DNA of 64,000 bases, taken from positions 27,245-91,244 of the forward strand of contig MCGO01000153.1 in the NCBI GenBank assembly GCA_002104985.1. The letters run 5' to 3'. The position numbers and the translations under genes are program-made. Below, piece by piece: positions 33,506 to 42,803 of this stretch. Source of the stretch: Rhizoclosmatium globosum. Lineage: Eukaryota; Chytridiomycota; Chytridiomycetes; Chytridiales; Chytriomycetaceae. The stretch's first letter is position 1. Every line of letters begins with the position of its first letter. The notes under the pieces were generated by a model. The model was not told the DNA's origin. It did not search any database and saw nothing but the letters and a program-made list of their open reading frames with translations.

Positions 33506-35518
33506 ATGTCATCAGCCCCACGGCGGCCGTCGCTGTCTAATGCCCGCGCATCCGCATCGCCTGTTGGAGTTCGACCCGTGCGAAGGACGAATGCGAATAC
33601 AAGTACGATGAGTCAGCGGCCAGTGCTGTCATCGTCGTTTGGGTCCGGCTCAGGCTCGTCGTTGGCGGCCGGTCTTCCTCTGCATCCCACTACGAACCCT
33701 ATTAGTGCGATGAATGCGATGAGTGCGATGAGTGCAATGAACAGTGCCGAGAAGCGGGCGAAGGCAGGCGACGACCCACTTGTCTTTGCCTTTGACGACC
33801 TGTCCTTTCTGTCGCCCGCCGCCGCATCGCTCGCTGAGTTTCCACCGCTGCCGAACTCGAATTCAAACTCGAACTCGAATTCAATGCTGCCCCTGTTTGC
33901 TGCGAACCCTACCCTGTTCGTGCACCAGGGCCAGCAGCAGCAGGACGACCCCCTCGAACTCTATCTCAATCTGGACCAAGACAAACTCGAATCACTCGAC
34001 ATGTCAAATGTGAAAACTGCCTCGTTCGTGCCGACACAGCGAATCTCGTCAAACACTCTCGCTGTTCCATCGCCTTTCAATGCAATCTATTCAGCCTCGG
34101 CCCCAGCCACCTTCTCCTTCCCTGCATACCACGATGACTTGGATGACGAATTCAAAGCTGAGAGTGTGGCTTCGTCTGTCTTTAGCACTCTTTTGATGGA
34201 AACTGTCGAACGCAGCCAACAGGAACAAATGCTGCGGAGTGCGAGTCCGCCGCTTGATTTCAACGACTTGACAGGAAAAAGCAATGAAGCCAATTATAAT
34301 CCACGGATAGGAAGTGTGAAGTTGGAACCTGGAGTCAAGAGGGAGAATTATGGAGATGATGCTATGAGGATATCCAAGTCAGATCGGATAGTGAGACTTG
34401 ATTGGATGGATCGTGGCGATGACGATGATAATGATGATGATGATTCCAGTGAAGAAGAAGGCGCTGGACTGTCTTACCCGCCGTCGTATCCCGCGTACCA
34501 ATCAGATCAATCACAATCGTCCTCATACCCTTCCTTCACCCCTTCTTACCCTCCATCATCTCAAACGGCTCTTCAACAAGTACCGGAAGAGAAGGAGAGG
34601 AGGAGGCGGGAACAGATGGATCTTGTTGACAGGGAGAGAGGGGAGTGGATGCTTCAACACCAACAGATGCAGCTGAAGCAGCAGCAATTGGAACAACAGC
34701 AATTAGTAGCTATGGCTGCCGAGGAGTCTCGACAACTTCAACTGCAACAAGAACAGCAATTGAAACATCAAGAGCAACAGAAGCGGCAGCAGCAACAACA
34801 GCAACAACAGTTGTCGGGTCTTACTGCCAGATTGCGTCAACAACATTCTGCAATACCTGTTCAGGCTCAAGCTCCTGCTGCCCATCCAATAATTCCCACA
34901 GTTTCAATATCATCACCTGCGGCGAGTTCCACAACTACTGCTACAGAATACGAAGATCAAGAAGATGGTGACGAAGATGAAGACCCTGAGTACGTCAGTG
35001 ACCTCGACAACGACATTGAATCCGACGAAGACGAAGATGACAACGAGCATGGAACATCAGCCCGCCACTCTTCCCGCAACCGAACATCCCTATCCTCTTC
35101 TCACCCTACAACAGCAACATACTACCAAAACCACGCCCCAAAATTATCCCGCTCCTTCGCATCCCACACATCCTCTTCCACATCCCCACAACCCCGATCA
35201 TCAACCCTCTCCCTCCTCCACAAAACCCACACTCCGTCCACACAACAACACCACCCGCACAACATGGACCCCTCCCGATCCCGAGACTACCAATGCCCCG
35301 TCTGTCACAAATGGTTCCTCCGGAGACAGGACCTACGCAGACATGAAGTCACACATAGCAAAGTGAAGGCGTTTGAGTGTCCGCTTGGATGTGGAACTAC
35401 GTTTGGGCGGAGCGATGCTTTGTCGAGGTGAGATATATTTTTTTTTTAAAAAAAAGAATGCTGATTGGTTTTTTTGTGTTGTAGGCATTTGAAGGCGAGA
35501 CGATGTGTGCAAGACTGA
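33506..35518 (+). CDS. Poly-Q C2H2 zinc-finger transcription factor, paralog 1
   Basis: Two exons; the intron (about 35429-35484) splits the last zinc finger (SR|HLKARRC). The first 590 residues are low complexity: Ser, Asn, Gln, a poly-Q/Leu helix (QQMQLKQQQLEQQQ) and acidic runs (DDDDNDDDDSSEEE, DGDEDEDPEYVSD). The C-terminus carries two fingers: CPVCHKWFLRRQDLRRHEVTH (C2H2) and CPLGCGTTFGRSDALSRHLK with a final C, a C2HC variant with a four-residue cysteine spacing. The R-x-Q-D-L-x-R-H helix would contact DNA. Likely a sequence-specific nuclear regulator with disordered activation regions. Paralogs at 42804-44003 and 57889-59391 share this exact C-terminal pair. The ATG at 33506 follows a short leader; an upstream in-frame reading lacks an ATG. 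Confidence 0.82.
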
Positions 35519-36064
35519 TTATGTGTAGCAAGAAAAGGAGGTGTTGTTTGAGGATGCGCGTATAGGTTGTAGTTATTGTTGCTGTGGTTTGCTTTTGATG
35601 GAGGGAATATGTTTGATAGTGATTTTTGTTTGTCTAGAGGTGTTGTGTTTTGTGTTGGGGACTTGTTTATTGTTCTGTTAGTTTCTTTTATTTTTTTTTT
35701 GTAGCCCCTTGTTTGGGAGTGGTATATGTAGAAAATCAATTTCATTCTTACTTGGCAACTTGGATACTGAATGCTGGGAAAAAGTTTTGCATATGGCAGT
35801 CACCAACCTGAAAAAAGTTTAACGCTAATTGAATAAGAGTTTCACTTAGATGTTTGTTACGTATCGAATTCCGTGCGGAAAAGCCCATTATGTACAATGT
35901 ATATAAAATATGTCTCCAGATGCGATAACCTTTATTTGGAGTTCCTGTCCAACAGATAAATTTTCTCGTAACAATTGTAGAGTAACTCCTTCGTTTCAAC
36001 CGCCTTAAACCAATCTCAACCTCCCTGAACCTTACTTTATCCCCATCAGAGCCCTCAGTACCAA
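35519..36064. other. Intergenic, with relic shared with 40533-40690
   Basis: 546 bp between the first zinc-finger gene and the cysteine-rich array. Around 35740-35850 the minus strand resembles 40533-40690 (ALNFFQ versus VLTFFS with the same AT-rich context), so a block was duplicated together with the array. The rest is T-rich 3' flank with no gene seen. Confidence 0.35.
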
Positions 36065-36725
36065 TCAAATCATCAGAAGTGCTGCAAACCCTGCAATATA
36101 TGCAATCCCAATACTCAAAGCATTGCTTCTGGTTGTAGTAGCAGGAGCAACATAATGGTGGTCGAACCTGAAGCTCGAAAGAACAGCACCATTGTACTTG
36201 TCGGAAAACTCCGCCATACAGTCCGGAGTGACTTTTCCGCATTTACCCCAATGAATATAATCTTGTCCGTCACACTGAGGAAGTGTTGCCGGAATGCTTG
36301 TCATCTGATTATATTTGCGAACTGTACACTCAGTATCGTCATACAAAGTATACAAAAACCCCATGTCGCTGTCGTCCTTAAAAACAGCATTGAAACTGGC
36401 TCCTGTTACGTTTATGGAGATAACACTTATTTGCGACGCACTGCGACGGTTTGAGCGGTATATAGGCAGTAGGAGTCCTCAAAGACGCTGACTGTTAGGA
36501 TCTTGCCTGACATCAGATCCACGAGGTCGTCAGTGGTATGAGAGCAGAGGAGGGATTCACTATATGTTCCGAGGGACTTGCACGTGATGTTCGACCAGTC
36601 GCGGAGGAACAAGTGGAAGAGTTGGTAAACGAAGGAACATAATTAGTGATTCCGAAAGTGGCAGTACCGGCAGCGCAGGTGCTGCTATTGAAGATGGTGA
36701 GTTGTTGGTAAGGTGCGAAAGACAT
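36065..36725 (-). pseudogene. Cysteine-rich array copy 1, frameshifted
   Basis: Starts like its siblings (MSFAPYQQLTIFNSSTC, FGITNYVPSFTNSSTC), but continuing homology moves to a second frame near 36600 (ITCKSLGTYSESLLC, LVDLMSGKILTVSVF) and to a third near 36445 (SFNAVF, DDTECTVRKYNQM), ending with the family tail (KCGKVTPDCMAEFSDKYNG, SNALSIGIAYIAGFAALLM). At least two indels are needed to explain this. The family-typical hydrophobic tail is intact. I read it as a recent pseudogene at the downstream end of the array. Confidence 0.72.
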
Positions 36726-37148
36726 AATATTATTTTTTTTTGATTGAGGCGGCGTGCCAGTTGGTTCTTGCAAAATGGAACAAATTGGGGGCTTCTTGGC
36801 AATCCCAGAGTTGCCCCCAAAATGCCATCTGACTGGGTTGTTTGAGGTGAGCCATGTTGGTCAATTAGCCCTTTTACAAATTTCCTTGTCTAGTCGAAAG
36901 GAAACCATGGCTTTGCTCGAATCAACGTTCTAGACATTTTTTAATGGAATGGCAGTTATTGAATATGAATTGACTGTCTTTAAGCAGCTAGAGAGATTTG
37001 TTAGGTATACACGTTGCCTTGTCTGGTCTAATGGCGTTGGTATTCCTGTAAATCCAATCACTTAGGAGTTAACCCAAATCACCATCAATGAAGGGTAAAA
37101 TTAAGTCTTAAGGTATACTGATTATGTTCATATTTCCCAAAAGAAACA
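36726..37148. other. Array spacer
   Basis: 423 bp between array copies 1 and 2. The first 120 bp resemble the upstream flank of the other copies (GATTGAGG next to the start, AATTGGGGGC further out). Nothing else was identified. Confidence 0.35.
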
Positions 37149-37805
37149 TCAAAACAAAAGAAGAGCCGCAACAACAGATACAAATGTACCCCCAACACTC
37201 AAAGCATGGCTCTTTGTCACTGGAAGAACAGGAACAGCTTGATCATATTTAAAGCTACCCAAGGTAAAACCATTGTACTTGTTCGAAAAAGCGTGCAAAC
37301 ATTCCTCAGATACTTTATCACACTGACCAATAACGGATGCCGCTTGTCCAGTACACTGAGGAACAACCCTCGGAAATGTGGAATTCAGGTTGTTGGTTGA
37401 AAGTATGCACTCGTCGATATTGCACTTTGCAACTTCCACAGTTCCATTCTTCGAGACACTGAACACGGCGTTGAAGTAGGTCCCAACATCGGGGGTAATC
37501 AAGCAGATGCATTTGTTCAATACAGCAGCGATGGTTTGGACCGGTGATCCGCATGCAGCGTCAGAGTAGACGTTGATTGTGAGGACTGGGCCATGCATTT
37601 GATTCACGAGGTCTTGGGCGCCGTTAGAGCAAGTATGAGTGTCACTGAACGATCCGGCAACTGCACATTCATTGCTGGGGCTATTCAGTGGTAAACATGT
37701 GGACTTGGTTCCGAATAAGGCTTGCACGTTGGTAGTGATTCCGTAGACGGCAAAGCCGGCAGGACAGATAGCCGTAGTGTAGGCGGCGTATTGTTCGAAA
37801 GACAT
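37149..37805 (-). CDS. Cysteine-rich protein with hydrophobic C-terminal tail, array copy 2
   Basis: Single exon, 218 residues, no recognised family. Twelve cysteines are spread through the chain (TTAIC, STC, NEC, HTC, DAAC, NKC, IC, AKC, DEC, PQC, GQC, EEC), suggesting disulphide bonds. Other shared landmarks are FAVYGITTN, MHGPVLTINVYSDAACGSP, FNAVFSVSKNGTV and LGSFKYD. The C-terminus is SHALSVGGTFVSVVAALLLF: a small-residue segment then a hydrophobic end with no basic tail, as in GPI-anchor signals. Yet the N-terminus (MSFEQYAAYTTAICPAGF) is not a normal signal peptide. The upstream 125 bp are almost the same as those of copy 3, so the two are the closest pair. Role unknown; a cell-surface protein is my best guess. 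Confidence 0.68.
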   Translation of the reverse strand: MSFEQYAAYTTAICPAGFAVYGITTNVQALFGTKSTCLPLNSPSNECAVAGSFSDTHTCSNGAQDLVNQMHGPVLTINVYSDAACGSPVQTIAAVLNKCICLITPDVGTYFNAVFSVSKNGTVEVAKCNIDECILSTNNLNSTFPRVVPQCTGQAASVIGQCDKVSEECLHAFSNKYNGFTLGSFKYDQAVPVLPVTKSHALSVGGTFVSVVAALLLF

Positions 37806-37942
37806 TATTTTTGATTGAGATGGCCTGTTGGTGCTTAGAAATTCTTCAGGGATTAAATTGGGGGCTGCGTTTTTAATGGATCTTGGCACATGCCCTCGGA
37901 ATTGCCACCCAGAGTTCTATCGGACTGGGCTGCTGAATGGCA
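37806..37942 (-). promoter_or_regulatory. Conserved upstream flank of array copy 2
   Basis: This stretch is nearly identical to 38780-38915 upstream of copy 3 and recognisable upstream of copies 1, 4 and 6. Two blocks stand out: CTCAATCAAAAA directly before the ATG on the minus strand, and CCATTCAGCAGCCCAGTC about 120 bp upstream. Likely shared promoter and leader, so the copies should be co-expressed; this is inferred from conservation alone. Confidence 0.45.
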
Positions 37943-38122
37943 GATTAAATTGACTTCCATCAAACTGAAGAACGCATTAGCCATGCTTGCGAATTGGCTG
38001 GTCTGTTAGGACGGCGTCAGCGTAACAATTAGAGCTTCCACCGAGTCCGTCTTTGCCAACAAACAAAAAAAGGTAATTCGTAAGGTATACTTTATGTTTT
38101 GATATTTTCCAAAACAAACGAA

Positions 38123-38779
38123 TCAAAACATAAGGAGAGTCACAACAAAAGAAACCAATGAAACTCCTACACTCAAAGCATTGCTCTTGGTTACTCTATC
38201 CTCACGAACAGCTAGATCATATTTAATACTCCCCAACATAAAACCATTGTACCTGTTGGCAAAAGCGTGCAAACATTCCTCAGATACTTTATCACACTGA
38301 CCAAGAACAGACGGCATTTGTCCAGCACACTCAGAAACAGTCTTTGGAAATTTAGATGTCTGGTTGTTGCTTGAGGCGATGCAGTCGTCAATGGCGCACC
38401 TCTCAACTCCAACTACACCGTTCGCAGAGATACTGAAGTTGGCGTTGAAGTAGATACCAATATCTGAGGAGACTAAGCAAGTGCATTGGTTGGTCATAGT
38501 AACAATAGTTTGGACAGCGGATCCACAATTGGCGTCAGAGTAGAGGCTGATTGTGAGGGCCGGCAGCACATCCATAAAGTTCACGAGGTTTTGGGGACCG
38601 TTGGAGCAGGAGTATTGTTCTTGAAACGAGCGAGCAACCCCGCATTTGTACTTGGGCCCCAGCAGCTGTGAACATGTGGTGCCATATAAGGCTGATGTAT
38701 TGGTAGTTACTCCATATAGAGGAATGATTTGTTGACCGCAGAAGCCGTCGTAGAAGGCAGCGTATTCTTCGAAGGACAT
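38123..38779 (-). CDS. Cysteine-rich protein with hydrophobic C-terminal tail, array copy 3
   Basis: Sister of copy 2, also 218 residues. It starts MSFEEYAAFYDGFCGQQIIP and keeps the landmarks VLPALTISLYSDANCGSAVQ, FNANFSISANGVV, ECLHAFANRYNGFMLGS and the tail SNALSVGVSLVSFVVTLLMF. Cysteine positions match copy 2 apart from small shifts near the N-terminus. An in-frame reading extends 71 codons upstream to an ATG at 38992 with a hydrophobic beginning (LTVIWCLYWLHSRLLF), but that region is the conserved promoter flank in the other copies, so I prefer the ATG at 38779. Function unknown. Confidence 0.68.
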   Translation of the reverse strand: MSFEEYAAFYDGFCGQQIIPLYGVTTNTSALYGTTCSQLLGPKYKCGVARSFQEQYSCSNGPQNLVNFMDVLPALTISLYSDANCGSAVQTIVTMTNQCTCLVSSDIGIYFNANFSISANGVVGVERCAIDDCIASSNNQTSKFPKTVSECAGQMPSVLGQCDKVSEECLHAFANRYNGFMLGSIKYDLAVREDRVTKSNALSVGVSLVSFVVTLLMF

Positions 38780-38915
38780 TTTTTTTGATTGAGATGGCCT
38801 GTTGGTGCTTAGAAATTCTTCAGGGATTAAATTGGGGGCTGCGTTTTTAATGGATCTTGGCACATGCCCCGGAGTTGCCACCCAGAGTTCTATTGGACTG
38901 GGCTGCTGAATGGCA
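38780..38915 (-). promoter_or_regulatory. Conserved upstream flank of array copy 3
   Basis: Matches 37806-37942 over about 135 bp with only scattered changes, including the start-proximal CTCAATCAAAAA and the distal CAGCCCAGTC block. Confidence 0.45.
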
Positions 38916-39038
38916 TTCCGCAACTGTACTTGTACTTGTTTGAACAGAAGCCGAGAATGCAACCAGTATAGACACCAAATCACAGTCAACATAAAATTCG
39001 AAAGGTATAATAATATCTATGTTTCCAACAGAGAACAA

Positions 39039-39686
39039 TCAAAACATAAGAAGAGCCGCAACAAAAGAAAACAATGAAACACCAACACTCAAAGCACTGC
39101 TCTTGGCCACTTGAGAAACAACATGCTCATACTTAAAACTTCCCACGGTAGCATGCTCGTACCACGTCGACGCCCCGTTCACACATTCTGCAGATACTTT
39201 ATCACACAAACCAATGACAGAGGTCGCTTGTACTTCACACCCGGGAATACTCTTTGGAAAATTTGGAGTCTGATTCTTGCTTGGGACCTTGCAATCACCA
39301 TCGTCATACATCGTAACTCCAACACTTCCGTTGTTCGAGATTGTGAACTTCCCGTTGAAATTTGATTTAAGCCCTTCAGACCTAACCATAGAGATGCACT
39401 TGTCCAATACAGCGGCAACGGTTTGTAGTGGGGATCCGCAGGCGGCGTCAGAGTATACTGTCATTGTGACAACTGGGCCAATCATTTGATTCACGACGTC
39501 TTTGGAGCCATTGGAGCAAACTTCGGATTCACTAAAAGATCCTGCGTATGCGCAGTTGAGGAGTTCAGGAGGGCATGGAGGTGGAGTGAAAAGTGCGTCA
39601 ACAAGAATGTTGGTAGTGACGCCGTAGACGGCAAGGCCGGTTGGGCAGGTGTCCCAAGTGTAGGCAGCGTATTGCTTGAATGACAT
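39039..39686 (-). CDS. Cysteine-rich protein with hydrophobic C-terminal tail, array copy 4
   Basis: Single exon, 215 residues. It starts MSFKQYAAYTWDTCPTGLAV and shares YGVTTNI, VNQMIGPVVTMTVYSDAACG, NGKFTISNNGSVGV and the tail KSSALSVGVSLFSFVAALLM. It differs from copies 2 and 3 by carrying MYDDGDCKVPSKNQT, the same MYDD-x-x-CK block present in copy 7 and in pseudogene copy 1, so the array contains at least two subtypes. The upstream flank keeps the conserved GATTGAGG and GACTGGGCTG blocks. Role unknown. Confidence 0.68.
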   Translation of the reverse strand: MSFKQYAAYTWDTCPTGLAVYGVTTNILVDALFTPPPCPPELLNCAYAGSFSESEVCSNGSKDVVNQMIGPVVTMTVYSDAACGSPLQTVAAVLDKCISMVRSEGLKSNFNGKFTISNNGSVGVTMYDDGDCKVPSKNQTPNFPKSIPGCEVQATSVIGLCDKVSAECVNGASTWYEHATVGSFKYEHVVSQVAKSSALSVGVSLFSFVAALLMF

Positions 39687-39914
39687 TATTTTTGATTGAG
39701 GTGGTGTGCCAGTTGGAGCTTAGAAATTCTTCAGGATAAATTGGGGGCTGCTGCGTGTTTTAATGGACTTTGGCAGCATGCCCCCGCCACCTTCCATCGG
39801 ACTGGGCTGTTGAATGGCCTTCTGCGTTTTTATTACATAATATATTTTAAACTTTTGTGGGAGATACTTTCAATACAGATAAATAAGCACTGTTGTTCTA
39901 ATAAGATCTTAAAT

Positions 39915-40131
39915 GTATTTCTATCGAACCCAATCAAATGTTGCAATCCCTCCAAGGACAGAAATCCCACGCCCAAAACACTGCTCTTTGTCACCGGAAC
40001 AACAACAACGTGCTTATACTTGAAGCTTCCCAAAGTAGCACCGTACCGGCTCGAAAACGCCTCCAAACAGTCCACAGGAATTTTGCAGTGCCGGGAGTGC
40101 AAGTGCTGTAGGAGAAGGCTGTGATTTGCTA
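39915..40131 (-). pseudogene. Cysteine-rich array copy 5, internal deletion relic
   Basis: Only the two ends of a family member remain. An N-terminal piece (QITAFSYSTCTPGTA) is joined to a C-terminal piece (VDCLEAFSSRYGATLGSFKY, VPVTKSSVLGVG), so about 130 codons in the middle have been lost. Sequence and 3' flank are closest to copy 7 (shared GTTGTTCTAATAAGATCTT downstream), pointing to duplication of that copy followed by deletion. No intact start-to-stop frame remains. Confidence 0.65.
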
Positions 40132-40133
40132 GA

Positions 40134-40532
40134 ATGAAATTGTTTGATGGGGAAAGGGGTGTTGGACGGTGGTGCTTTCTGACGAGGAGGCGGTTGGATC
40201 TTGCTGCGGACTTGGTTGTGGAATTTGGAATTCATTCAAGCAAAATCAACTGGTGCGTATCTAACATGAAAAACTCTTTAGGGTTTGGAAGTTGAGTAAT
40301 GGTAGGATTTCTTTTAAGAACGTAATTCAAGGAAGGAGCAGATGGGGCAACGAAGAATTCACATACATACTGGGGCATTGGCTCTGTGGCTGAATTATAT
40401 TGATGGCGTGAAGCCTTTTGGTGCTAATAATTACTCTTAAGGCAAGAGAAGAGAGTGTGCGTACAGGAATTATGGTGCCCTAGTCTATTTGGTGTTCTTT
40501 TCTTGAGTTGTAAATGTAAAATCCATTTCATT
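40134..40532. other. Array spacer
   Basis: 399 bp between relic copies 5 and 6. I see no gene or repeat in it. Confidence 0.3.
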
Positions 40533-40760
40533 CTAGCTCACTTTGTCGACTGTGTTTGAGGTGTTCGATTTCGATATTGGAAGAGGCTTGGAAAAAGTTT
40601 TGACTAGCAGAAAACTGCCTGAAAAAAAGGTTAATACCACTTGAATAGAAGTTTCCTTTATGACTTGGTTCCGATTAAGGCTTTGCATGTTGCAGTGATT
40701 CTGAAGATGGCAAAGACGGCATGGCAAAGCATAGACAGCATATTGTTCGAAAGACGGTTT
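40533..40760 (-). pseudogene. Cysteine-rich array copy 6, degraded relic
   Basis: The upstream GATTGAG block and the first codons (SFEQYAVYAL) are recognisable, but the expected ATG is changed (CAT is replaced by CGG on the plus strand) and similarity ends after about 30 codons. The rest (VLTFFSGSFLLVKTFSKP) resembles the block at 35740-35850 rather than the cysteine-rich family. A relic without coding capacity. Confidence 0.5.
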
Positions 40761-41161
40761 TTTGATTGAGTCGGCAGTTCCAGCGGGTTCTTTGAATTTC
40801 TTAAAGTGGAGAGATGATGGTTTTTGTAATTGGTATGGCCCCAAAGTCTGGGCTTATAAATAGCCCTGCAATTTATACATCATCACAATAACAATAGGTG
40901 ATTTTACAGATTTTCAGTTCCAGTTCTGTTGGATTGCTGGGAATGACTTATGAGTTTGACATTTGAAAAAAAGGGAAGATGACAAGAAGGAGTACGACGA
41001 GCCTTTAAAAACAAGATATTCCAAACTGCGATTTAATTTTCAGCATGGCGCAATATATTATAAAATACTTCTTTTAATGATAAATTTCATATGGGAGTTA
41101 GCCCATGGTTGTTCTAATAAGATCTTGAATGTTATTTCTATCTCGAATAAGAGCCACCTTA

Positions 41162-41827
41162 TTAGGATCCAATCAAATCATGAGAAATGTTGCAATCCCT
41201 TCTTCCCCCGCCCAAAACACTGCTCTTTGTCACCGGAACAGCAACAACTTGCTCATACTTGAAGCTTCCCAAAGTAACACCGTTGTACCGGCTCGAAAAT
41301 GCCACCGTACAGTTCTCAGGAAATCTAACACACTGACCAATAGCAGGATTCCCCTGCCCCCCACACTGAGGAAGACTCACCGCAGAACTACTTGCCGTCT
41401 GGTCCTTACTTTCAATCTTACACGCGATATCATCATACATCGTCGCCCCAAGACCCTCCACCGTTCCGTTCCGTGAAGCTGTGAAAACAACATTGTACTT
41501 GATTCCCTTTGCTGGAACGCTCATTGAAATGCATTTATCCAACATTGCGGCAACGGTTTCAATGGGGTTGTTACACGTGGCGTCGGAGTAGATGTTGATT
41601 GTGAGGACTGGGCCAGACATGAGGTTCAGGAGGTCTTGCGCGCCGGTGGAGCAAAAGTACGATTCACTGAATATACCAACGGATTTGCACGTGAATCCGG
41701 AACCGACTGTGGAGGAGCATGTGGATTTGTTGTTTGTGAAGGTTGGGATTGAGGTGGTTACTCTGAAAATTGCAGTGCCGGGAGTGCAGGTTGTGCCGGA
41801 GAAGGCTGTGCTTTGCTCGAATGACAT
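41162..41827 (-). CDS. Cysteine-rich protein, array copy 7
   Basis: Single exon, 221 residues; starts MSFEQSTAFSGTTCTPGTAI. It shares SCSSTVGS-type N-terminal cysteines, YFCSTGAQDLLNLMSGPVLT, INIYSDATCNNPIETVAAML, DKCISMSVPAKGIKYNVVFT, a MYDDIACK block and ENCTVAFSSRYNGVTLGSFK. The end differs: after VTKSSVLGGG it turns polar (RRDCNISHDLIGS) instead of hydrophobic, so this copy may have lost the membrane-anchoring tail through a frame change near 41200. It is the most upstream member of the array. Function unknown. Confidence 0.62.
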   Translation of the reverse strand: MSFEQSTAFSGTTCTPGTAIFRVTTSIPTFTNNKSTCSSTVGSGFTCKSVGIFSESYFCSTGAQDLLNLMSGPVLTINIYSDATCNNPIETVAAMLDKCISMSVPAKGIKYNVVFTASRNGTVEGLGATMYDDIACKIESKDQTASSSAVSLPQCGGQGNPAIGQCVRFPENCTVAFSSRYNGVTLGSFKYEQVVAVPVTKSSVLGGGRRDCNISHDLIGS

Positions 41828-42803
41828 TATCTGATTGGGAAATGTGGGCCTGCGTTTGCTGGGCGTTAATATAGATTTTTCGGGAATTTGGAAAATTATA
41901 GGGGCTGAGCAGGTTGGATCTTGCCAAGTTGAACTTGGTGGTGAAACGGCAGGTTTTACAGGAGTCTTGACTGTATTTAAGCTCCCATTATCGCACGCTG
42001 AAAACTCTTAAATATTGAAAATCGAATGACTCCTTCAGCATTAATTAATAGATTGCAAGAAGGAAGATAAAAGAGAAAGATGAAGGGATACAAGCTGATA
42101 ACATTCTTCGTGAAGCTAATATTAATATGTGATTTGATAGGAACTGTTGGATGGGGTTTGAAGGAGGGAAACAAAGGGAAAATATACATATCTAACGAGT
42201 TGAAAGATAGGAGGAGTGGCGAATGTATGTTGTGAGAAATTAACTGACGCTTTTACTGATACAGTGATATCGTTTTGAAATTCGGCTGACACCATTTCTT
42301 GTTTCAAACATTCAGTTGAGAATTGTGTTTATCGCAAAGTTTACCTTCCTTGGGTGAGCAAAAGTGACATTGTTAGAACGCTTTTGCGGGATTCCAATAT
42401 AAAATGGGTTTAGCGTGTGGTACAATGGCAGTATGGTGCAAAACGATTACGGTTGTGCAAAGGTTTTCTGTTCGGCCGTGAAGAAAACTTAAGCTTTCTG
42501 AATCTTGATTGTGCGTTTATAGGCACTAACGCATGACTAAGATGTAAATTCTCTCTGAGAATCTTGGATTGGAATGTGTCTTGATCGTATATAATATTGA
42601 ATGTCTTCTTTCCCATCCTAAGTCCTGGTGACCAAAAAATTTCATTTCATTCTTTGTTTATTTGAAATTTGATTTCATTTTGATCAAGGAGGAGGAGGAG
42701 ATGTGGAAAGTGCCTCTGAGAAATTGGGTGGCTCACGTCTCTGTCTTGTTCTGTCTGCGCAACACAATTTTCACCCCCATTGAACGAAAGGCAAAAGACA
42801 TCC
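41828..42803. other. Long intergenic region
   Basis: 976 bp between array copy 7 and the second zinc-finger gene. It is AT rich. The first part is the presumed promoter of copy 7, and the last 150 bp the leader of the zinc-finger gene. I checked for a tRNA around 42410-42440 and rejected it. No other feature was seen. Confidence 0.35.

Noticed and set aside
35748..36242. A 164-codon minus-strand frame downstream of array copy 1.
   Set aside because: Overlaps the frameshifted pseudogene out of frame; only its last 30 codons show similarity, to another relic.
38780..38992. Upstream in-frame extension of array copy 3 with a hydrophobic start.
   Set aside because: The same DNA is non-coding promoter flank in copies 2 and 4, so the extension is likely fortuitous.
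42405..42480. Possible tRNA: GTGTGGTACAATGGCAG resembles a D-arm/A-box.
   Set aside because: No B-box or T-arm follows within 80 bp and no acceptor stem pairs.
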